A stretch of DNA of 11,661 nt from an uncultured bacterium (lineage in GTDB: Bacteria; Verrucomicrobiota; Verrucomicrobiia; Opitutales; Intestinicryptomonadaceae), in contig CAJMOT010000066.1 in the NCBI GenBank assembly GCA_905214995.1, positions 1-11,661 on the forward strand. Reading direction: 5' to 3'. This document shows positions 6,443 through 11,661 of this stretch, in pieces. Under the pieces are notes generated by a model that ran no database searches, was not told the origin of the DNA, and worked only from the letters and a program-made list of their open reading frames with translations. The position numbers and the translations under genes were made by a program. Within the stretch, counting starts at the first letter, position 1, and each line of letters opens with the position of its first letter.

Positions 6443-8259
6443 ATTTGTTTTTTTGCTATTTCGCAGGTTGGAACATTGGGGCAGTTCGAGCACTCGACGA
6501 TGATTTCTTCGGTGGACTTGCCCGGCGGAATGAAAGGCAGCACGTGTTCGTCGTGCTCCACGACGACTTCCAGCAGATAGGGCTTTTCGGATTTCAGCAT
6601 TTTTTCGATTGCCGCGGGAAGGTCGGACTTTTTCCATACTCTCGCGCTCTCCCACGAATACCCCTCGGCGATTTTGCAATAGTCGGGATATATTGCGTCA
6701 AGGTTTTCGGGCCCGCCCATGTTCTCGGGGTCGAGCGACAAAACCGTGTTTCCGCGCGTGCCGCCGTAGAGCATGTCTTCCCACTGCATTACCATGCCGA
6801 GGAACTGGTTGTTGAGCAGCATGGTCTTTACGGGGACTTTTTCGGCGACGGCGGTCGCCATCTCCTGGATATTCATCTGGAATGAGCCGTCGCCCTCGAT
6901 GTTCACGACGTTCGCCTTCGGTTTTGCGACTTTCACGCCGATTGCCGCAGGCAGCCCGAAGCCCATAGTCCCCGCGCCGAGAGAGCTTATGAACTGGCGC
7001 GGTTTGGAGAATATGAAGTTCTGCGGCGTCCACATTTGGTGTTGGCCGACTCCGGTGGTCACGAGAATTTCGCCTCTGGAAATTTTGTAGAGCTCGGCGA
7101 TTGCGTCCTGGGAGGTGATGTTTTTGCGCTCCCTTCGCGCAAACGGGTAAGGGTGGAGTTTTTTCAGCTCTCCTATGCGGGCGATCCACTTGGAGAAGTC
7201 TGGCTTTTTTGCCTCGCTTTTGGCGGCGGCGAGCAGCTTTGAGAGCGCGCCGCCGACTTCGGCGCACACGCTGAAATCCACTTTGACGTTTTTGTTGTGC
7301 TCCGAGAGGTCGATGTCCAGATGTATGATTTTCGCGTCGGGCGCGAATTTCGACACCGCCCCCGTGATTCTGTCGTCGAAGCGCGTGCCGAGGGCTATGA
7401 GCAAATCCGACTCGAACACCGCCATGTTGCCCGCGTATGTGCCGTGCATTCCGAACCAGTAGAGGTTTTTGGGCTCCATCGGGTCGACGCAGCCGAGGCC
7501 CATGAGGGTCGTCGCCACGGGTATGTTGAGGATTTTTGAAAATTCGTCGAGCTTTTTGGAGGCGCCGGAGGATATTATACCGCCGCCGGCATATATTACG
7601 GGCCTTTTGGCGACCCTTATCATCGACATTATTTTGGCGATGTCGGCGTCGGACGCATCGGCGGGCGGGCGGATTCCGGGGAGGTCGGGCTCGGCTTCAA
7701 AATCGGGCGCGAACACCTTTTGCTGGACATCCTTGGGAATGTCTATCACAACGGGCCCGGGCCTTCCGCCTTTGGCTATTATAAAGGCTTCCTTTATTAT
7801 TCTTGGAAGGTCTTCGGCGTTGAGTACTAAATAGCTGTGCTTGACTATCGGCAGGGTCATGCCGAAGACGTCGGTCTCCTGAAAGGCGCTCTTGCCGATG
7901 AGCGACTGGAACACTTGGCCGGTTATCGCCACCATCGGGACGCTGTCCATGAAGGCGTCGGAAATTGTGGTCAGCAGGTTCATAGCTCCCGGGCCGCTGG
8001 TGGCCATGCAGACGCCGACTTTGCCTGTCGAACGGGCGTACCCGTGCGCCATGAAGCCGCCGCCCTGTTCGTGCCTGGGGAGAATCACGCGGATTTTTTT
8101 TGAGCGGGTGAAGGCGTTGTGCAGGTCTATGGACGAGCCGCCGGGATAGGCAAAGACGGTGTCAACCCCCTCGTTTTCGAGGCACCGGACGACGGCGTCC
8201 GCGCCCTTCATCTGGGCGGGTTGAACGGATTTTTTCTGCGTCTTTGTCTTTATTTTCAT
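6418..8259 (-). CDS. ilvB: Acetolactate synthase large (catalytic) subunit, with Cys-rich C-terminal tail
   Basis: This 613-aa thiamine-diphosphate enzyme joins two pyruvates, or pyruvate and 2-oxobutyrate, in the first common step of valine/leucine/isoleucine synthesis. The N-terminal pyrimidine-binding domain has VFAYPGGSSIDLHNAF and the catalytic Glu64 in LPRHEQGGGFMAHGYAR. The central FAD-binding-type domain has RPVIYAGGGI and GTRFDDRITG, a signature of the anabolic enzyme. The C-terminal TPP/Mg domain has GDGSFQMNIQEMATA (Asp457 to about 470) and NNQFLGMVMQWEDMLY. The canonical ending HVLPFIPPGKSTEEIIVE is followed by an extra tail with Cys590, Cys593, Cys599 and Cys607 (CX2CX5CX7C). I start at 8259 (MKIKTKTQKK); the ATG at 8211 is possible, and the longer frame to 8319 lies under the leader hairpin. 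No ilvN regulatory subunit is adjacent. Confidence 0.93.
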   Translation of the reverse strand: MKIKTKTQKKSVQPAQMKGADAVVRCLENEGVDTVFAYPGGSSIDLHNAFTRSKKIRVILPRHEQGGGFMAHGYARSTGKVGVCMATSGPGAMNLLTTISDAFMDSVPMVAITGQVFQSLIGKSAFQETDVFGMTLPIVKHSYLVLNAEDLPRIIKEAFIIAKGGRPGPVVIDIPKDVQQKVFAPDFEAEPDLPGIRPPADASDADIAKIMSMIRVAKRPVIYAGGGIISSGASKKLDEFSKILNIPVATTLMGLGCVDPMEPKNLYWFGMHGTYAGNMAVFESDLLIALGTRFDDRITGAVSKFAPDAKIIHLDIDLSEHNKNVKVDFSVCAEVGGALSKLLAAAKSEAKKPDFSKWIARIGELKKLHPYPFARRERKNITSQDAIAELYKISRGEILVTTGVGQHQMWTPQNFIFSKPRQFISSLGAGTMGFGLPAAIGVKVAKPKANVVNIEGDGSFQMNIQEMATAVAEKVPVKTMLLNNQFLGMVMQWEDMLYGGTRGNTVLSLDPENMGGPENLDAIYPDYCKIAEGYSWESARVWKKSDLPAAIEKMLKSEKPYLLEVVVEHDEHVLPFIPPGKSTEEIIVECSNCPNVPTCEIAKKQICPKQKKR

Positions 8260-8285
8260 ATATGTAGTCTGTTTGTTTTTCTCGC

Positions 8286-8317
8286 GGGGGCCTCCCGCAG
8301 AGCGGGCAATAGCCCCC
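8286..8317 (-). promoter_or_regulatory. Nested hairpin in the ilvB leader
   Basis: GGGGGC (8286-8291) pairs exactly with GCCCCC (8312-8317), and inside it CCCGC (8294-8298) pairs with GCGGG (8302-8306) around an AGA loop. In the minus-strand RNA this gives an interrupted double stem ending 26 nt before the ilvB ATG. No T-tract follows and no leader peptide fits between the likely -10 box and the stem, so a classical amino-acid attenuator is not supported. It may affect mRNA stability or translation. Confidence 0.45.
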
Positions 8318-8333
8318 ATTAAAACTACGGCAC

Positions 8334-8339
8334 TTTATA
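8334..8339 (-). promoter_or_regulatory. Possible -10 box of ilvB
   Basis: The minus strand reads TATAAA here, a good -10-like hexamer 74 nt before the ilvB ATG and just upstream of the leader hairpin. No convincing TTGACA-like box sits 16-18 nt further upstream (the nearest TTGAAG is only 14 nt away), so the promoter is only half supported. Confidence 0.3.
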
Positions 8340-8380
8340 CTTGCCGCCTCTTTCTTCAATCATTTTTTTGCCCCGATTTT

Positions 8381-8409
8381 TTGAAAAACTTAAAAAAAAG
8401 CTGGAAAAT
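8381..8409 (+). promoter_or_regulatory. Possible promoter of the TPR gene in the A/T-tract region
   Basis: TTGAAA (8381-8386) and GAAAAT (8404-8409) are 17 nt apart and lie in a stretch with runs of seven T, six T, eight A and six T (about 8362-8423), which contrasts with the G+C-rich genes either side. Such phased tracts often bend DNA and act as upstream elements. A start near 8416 would leave a leader of about 100 nt before the ATG at 8520. The -10 match is 4 of 6, so this is a candidate only. Confidence 0.3.
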
Positions 8410-8468
8410 GCGGCGGGTTTTTTATTTGATTTGCATATCAACAAGAAGAATATCCCAATCAAAACGTT

Positions 8469-8488
8469 CCGAAAGCTCCGCTTTTCGG
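8469..8488 (+). promoter_or_regulatory. Small hairpin in the leader of the TPR gene
   Basis: CCGAAAGC and GCTTTTCGG pair with one bulged T and a TCC loop. The stem ends 31 nt before the ATG at 8520. No T-run follows, so it is not a terminator; it may stabilise the 5' end of the mRNA. It may also be chance. Confidence 0.25.
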
Positions 8489-8519
8489 GAGAGTTTTGCA
8501 ATCCCCCTATTTTCATAAA

Positions 8520-11500
8520 ATGACGTTTAAAACCCGACTTATAAAAACCGCGATGGCGCTGTGCGCGGCCTCCGTATTCGCCGCATCCGCCTATGCGCAG
8601 GACGCCGAAGTCAAGCAGCTCGGCACGACGGAATTGAAAGACCAGGCCATGGCGCTCGTCAACGACAAGAGGTATCTCGAGGCGCGCCCGTACATGACCG
8701 AGCTCATCACCCGCATTTCCGATTCCGACGACGCGAATTTGAAGAAGCAGCTCGAAGACCTCTACTTCTTCATGGCGTACAGCTATGTTCAGGAATATGA
8801 CGCCACTAAGGACAACAAGCTACTTAAAAAGGCGTTGGAGTATTTCGACCGGGTGATAAAGGAGTTCCCGGGCGGGAAGATGGCAAATACCGCCATAGAC
8901 GTTGAGGCCAACTGCTATGTCGCCCTCGGCGACCTCGTGAAGGCGGCCACCTGCCGCGAGCGCCTTTTGGTGCCCCCGTACTCAAACGGCCTCAGCAACG
9001 CCAAGAGGTATGAGATAGTCAAAAAGATAGCCGATACGCTCTTTTCGGCGAACAAGTGGAAAGAGGGCGAAAAGTGGTTTAAGCTCAAACTCGAGGGCGC
9101 GAGGGATCCGGAAGACAAGGTTTCCGCAGCTTCGGCTCTCATACAGGCGGCCACCAACCTCAAAAAGTTCGACGATCTCAAAAACTATCTGAAATACATG
9201 TCGATAGACACGGTTTCCCGCAGCGACTTGGGGCTCAACATGGCGCTCTTGCAGGCGGGCGACAAGCTCGTGGAACAGAAGCGGTACAGCGAGGCTTCCG
9301 CTCTCTATTCAATGGTGTTCAGCCGCGACAAAATCCTCAAAAACCTGACCTCCTACGTCGAAAAGACAAAAAAGCGCGTCGAGCTCTTGAAGCGCATAAA
9401 TCCCACCAACCCGCAGATCACGGAGCTCGACAACAAGCTAAAATCCATAGAGTTCGCCATAGGCAAGATAACCGACGACGTAAACGACTACACCGCCGAC
9501 CTGATGTTGCGCGCTTCGCGCAATTACATGCTCACAAACCGCGACTACGAGAGCTTCTGGTCGTATATGCAGCTGCTCGACCCCAAATTCAAAGAGCACC
9601 CCGCGCGCGAGGACTTTTTCTATGCGGCCATAATCGGCGCGTACAAAATCGGCAAGAACGAGGAGATGTACAAGCTCTGCCAAGAGTACCTAAAAGATTT
9701 CCCCGACGGTCAGTACTACAACGACGCCCAGCTGCGCATCGCCCAGTATTGGCTCGGCAAGAAAAACTATCCAGAATTTTTCTCGGTGGCCCGGAAATTT
9801 GTCGAGGAATATCCGGACGAATCGCCCTATTCCAACGACCTCGTCTTCCTGATGGGGCGCACGTGGCTCGAGACCGAGAAACCCAAGGAGCTCATCAAGA
9901 CCTATTCCAAATATGTCGAGGACTTTGAAGATTCCAGCATATCCGACGGGCTCCTCTATTGGCTCGGAATGGGCTATATGGCCGACGGCGATTTCAAGAA
10001 CGCCGGCAAGACTTTCGGACAGATCACCGAGAACTATCCCGTCAGCCCCTATGCGGAAGACGCCGGATACAGGCAGGGCGTGGCTCTCTTCGGCATAGGC
10101 GAATTCCCCAAAGCCCGCGACGCTCTCGAAGGCTTCATTAAATCCTACCCCAATAGCTCCCTGCGCGGCGAGGTGGAATTTTTCCTCGGCGACATATACG
10201 CAAACTCGATGGCGGTGAAAGAGGCCATCGGGCACTACATGAGCGTGGAGAAGTTCACCAAAAACCAGAGCATCATCGACAACGCCTACACGCAGGCCGC
10301 CAAGCTTCTGATGGCGGACTCGCAGTACGAGGAGGTCGTTAAGCTCATGGACAAATACCTTTCCGAATTTGGCAAGGAGGGCATTCCCTCGACGATAAAT
10401 TCCCAGAAGGCTCTCGCGCTCGAAAAGCTCGGCCTGCCCGCGGACGCTCTCGAAATCTACCGCGCCGCCATCGACAAATACGGCGACAACCCCCGCGATG
10501 ACGGCGTGGACAAGATGATTCTCGACTACGACCGCCTGCACAGGGAAAACTTCGACATGCTCAACGCCACCGTCGCGTTCATAGAAAAGCTCATGAGCGA
10601 CAGGGAGCTCTTGTATAATATGGTCGAAGTTCCCGCCGAGAGGTACAGGTATTTCGTGGCAAACCCCAAAATCGACAAGCGCATATACGACAAATTCAAG
10701 CGCGACGCGTCTTTCGGCCCGAATCTCTACAACGACAAGTCCAACATAAAGGCATTGCTCGAAAGGTACAAGGGGCAGCTTGCAAAGTATCCGCAAAAGG
10801 CCGAGGACTTTTTCTCCGACCTTCTGAAAAAGGCCGAGTCCGCAAAGAGAAAGACTCTCGCGCACAGGCTTATGATGGGGTTGGATTTCGTCGGCAAGCC
10901 CGTCCAGGTGGCGAGCATGTTTGATGAAAACGACATCAAAAACGCCTCGGTGAGGACTCTCGCATGGATGGGAAGGGAGAACGAAAAATTCGGCCCCGAC
11001 CAGGCGCGCAAGGCTTTTGCGGAGGCCGTCGCGCGCGACGAGTACGAATACCTCATCGACGTGCTTTTCGCGTCCGCCGCCCTCGAAACCCGCCAGACGA
11101 ACTGGGACAAGGTGCTTGCGCTCTACGAGCAGATTGAAACGGACTTCCCGTCGGATCCGCGCGCGGCTGAGGCCGCCCTCAAAAAGGCGGATACTTTCAT
11201 GGCTCTCGGCAAGCGCAAGGAGGCCGAGGCAAAGTACGAGGAAATCCTCAAATCCCCGAGCTGGAGGGGCGATTCCTACGCGGAGGCGCTTTTCAAGCTG
11301 GGCAATATCGCCCGCGACGCCAACGACGCAAACAAGGCGATAATGTACTACGAGCGCTGCTTCCTCGGCTACGCCAACTGCCTGAATTGGACGGGCAAGG
11401 CCGTCATACAGGCGGCAAAGGTGCTCGCGGCCTCCGGCAAGAGCGACGAGGGCAGGGCGATTTGCAAAGAGTTTGTGGATAACGAAGGCAACAAGAAGTC

Positions 11501-11543
11501 CCCAGATTACGAGGAAGTAAAACAGCTCGAGCTCACCATATAA
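8520..11543 (+). CDS. Large secreted tetratricopeptide-repeat protein
   Basis: This 1007-aa protein starts with a Sec signal peptide (basic MTFKTRLIK, hydrophobic AMALCAASVFAAS, likely cleavage AYA|QD after residue 26) and should be periplasmic or envelope-associated. The rest is mostly helical repeats of TPR/BamD/YbgF style with the recurring pattern [length]-G-[A]-x-Y-...-F-P near residues 35-150, 170-270, 365-575 and 845-965. Clear repeats are WLGMGYMADGDFKNAGKTFG (about 481-500), GVALFGIGEFPKARDALEGF (520-539) and FMALGKRKEAEAKYEEIL (about 893-910). No enzymatic motif or membrane anchor is seen, so it is probably a scaffold for protein contacts. A TTG at 8496 would add 8 residues but spoil the signal peptide, so the ATG at 8520 is preferred, although no Shine-Dalgarno precedes it. 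Next gene starts 13 nt downstream. Client and partner are unknown. Confidence 0.85.
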   Translation: MTFKTRLIKTAMALCAASVFAASAYAQDAEVKQLGTTELKDQAMALVNDKRYLEARPYMTELITRISDSDDANLKKQLEDLYFFMAYSYVQEYDATKDNKLLKKALEYFDRVIKEFPGGKMANTAIDVEANCYVALGDLVKAATCRERLLVPPYSNGLSNAKRYEIVKKIADTLFSANKWKEGEKWFKLKLEGARDPEDKVSAASALIQAATNLKKFDDLKNYLKYMSIDTVSRSDLGLNMALLQAGDKLVEQKRYSEASALYSMVFSRDKILKNLTSYVEKTKKRVELLKRINPTNPQITELDNKLKSIEFAIGKITDDVNDYTADLMLRASRNYMLTNRDYESFWSYMQLLDPKFKEHPAREDFFYAAIIGAYKIGKNEEMYKLCQEYLKDFPDGQYYNDAQLRIAQYWLGKKNYPEFFSVARKFVEEYPDESPYSNDLVFLMGRTWLETEKPKELIKTYSKYVEDFEDSSISDGLLYWLGMGYMADGDFKNAGKTFGQITENYPVSPYAEDAGYRQGVALFGIGEFPKARDALEGFIKSYPNSSLRGEVEFFLGDIYANSMAVKEAIGHYMSVEKFTKNQSIIDNAYTQAAKLLMADSQYEEVVKLMDKYLSEFGKEGIPSTINSQKALALEKLGLPADALEIYRAAIDKYGDNPRDDGVDKMILDYDRLHRENFDMLNATVAFIEKLMSDRELLYNMVEVPAERYRYFVANPKIDKRIYDKFKRDASFGPNLYNDKSNIKALLERYKGQLAKYPQKAEDFFSDLLKKAESAKRKTLAHRLMMGLDFVGKPVQVASMFDENDIKNASVRTLAWMGRENEKFGPDQARKAFAEAVARDEYEYLIDVLFASAALETRQTNWDKVLALYEQIETDFPSDPRAAEAALKKADTFMALGKRKEAEAKYEEILKSPSWRGDSYAEALFKLGNIARDANDANKAIMYYERCFLGYANCLNWTGKAVIQAAKVLAASGKSDEGRAICKEFVDNEGNKKSPDYEEVKQLELTI

Positions 11544-11556
11544 CCCATCTCCCTCA

Positions 11557-11661
11557 ATGATTGACATGAAACATTTTAAAATCAGCGCAATTGTCGTATC
11601 GGCCGCGTTTGCGGCGTCGTTTGCCGCGGCGCAGCAGGCGGCTCCGGCTCCCGCGGCGGCT
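11557..11661 (+). CDS. N-terminus of a secreted Ala/Pro-rich protein (partial)
   Basis: Thirty-five codons are visible before the window ends. They encode a signal peptide, MKHFKISAIVVSAAFAASFA with likely cleavage after AAA before QQ, and then an Ala/Pro-rich start. Two in-frame ATGs (11557 and 11566) are possible; the second begins at the Lys-rich MKHFK and looks more natural. No Shine-Dalgarno is seen. The 13-nt spacing makes it the second gene of the TPR operon. From memory, some Verrucomicrobia have ExbB/TolQ-like proton-channel proteins with such secretion signals after large TPR genes, but nothing visible here proves that identity. Confidence 0.65.
   Translation, partial: MIDMKHFKISAIVVSAAFAASFAAAQQAAPAPAAA

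Noticed and set aside
8325..8516. A 63-codon minus-strand frame in the divergent region with one hydrophobic stretch.
   Set aside because: No Shine-Dalgarno site, biased Lys/Phe/Ser content from the A/T tracts, and it covers the likely promoters of both neighbours. A real small protein is not excluded but has no support.
8341..8523. A 60-codon plus-strand frame starting with TTG before the TPR gene.
   Set aside because: Weak start codon, A/T-tract composition, overlap with the TPR start and no recognisable feature.
9690..11567. A 625-codon open frame on the minus strand opposite the TPR gene.
   Set aside because: It mirrors the codon pattern of the TPR gene, its product is Val/Phe/His/Gly-rich with no recognisable domain, and the plus-strand protein has a signal peptide and clear repeats. 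Long antisense frames are expected in such DNA.

Overview
The window is G+C-rich bacterial DNA from a Gram-negative-type cell: it shows a lipoprotein signal, Sec signal peptides and a large periplasmic-type TPR protein. No rRNA or marker gene fixes the taxon. A large secreted TPR protein followed by a small secreted Ala/Pro-rich N-terminus, few Shine-Dalgarno sites, and free use of ATA (Ile) in G+C-rich genes suggest Verrucomicrobiota or a relative. That placement is inference only. All genes look chromosomal and intact; I see no mobile element, tRNA, rRNA or CRISPR.

Layout. Positions 1-5849 (minus strand) hold one very tight seven-gene cluster, read right to left: a response regulator fused to a PP2C/SpoIIE phosphatase, an RsbW-like anti-sigma/HATPase protein, then oppD, oppF, oppA, oppB and the first 20 codons of a probable oppC that runs off the window. 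Every junction is a 1-nt gap or an overlap of 4 to 17 nt. Positions 5850-5962 are a structured gap holding a terminator-like hairpin and a perfect 12-bp inverted repeat. Positions 5963-8259 (minus) hold ilvB (acetolactate synthase large subunit, with an unusual Cys-rich tail) overlapping a cytoplasmic cyclophilin gene. Positions 8260-8519 are an A/T-tract-rich divergent promoter region with a nested hairpin in the ilvB leader. Positions 8520-11543 (plus) encode a 1007-aa secreted TPR protein, followed after 13 nt by the N-terminus of another secreted protein (11557 to the window end).

How the genes fit together. OppA (lipoprotein), OppB/OppC (permeases) and OppD/OppF (ATPases) make a complete peptide importer, in the order D-F-A-B-C. 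The two genes at its 5' end are the phosphatase and kinase-fold halves of a partner-switching regulator. No STAS antagonist, sigma factor or sensor kinase is visible, so the pathway would need partners encoded elsewhere. This coupling of a phosphatase/anti-sigma pair to a peptide importer is the most interesting arrangement here. The ilvB-cyclophilin pair is a biosynthetic/folding unit with no obvious link to it. The plus-strand genes look like part of an envelope system.
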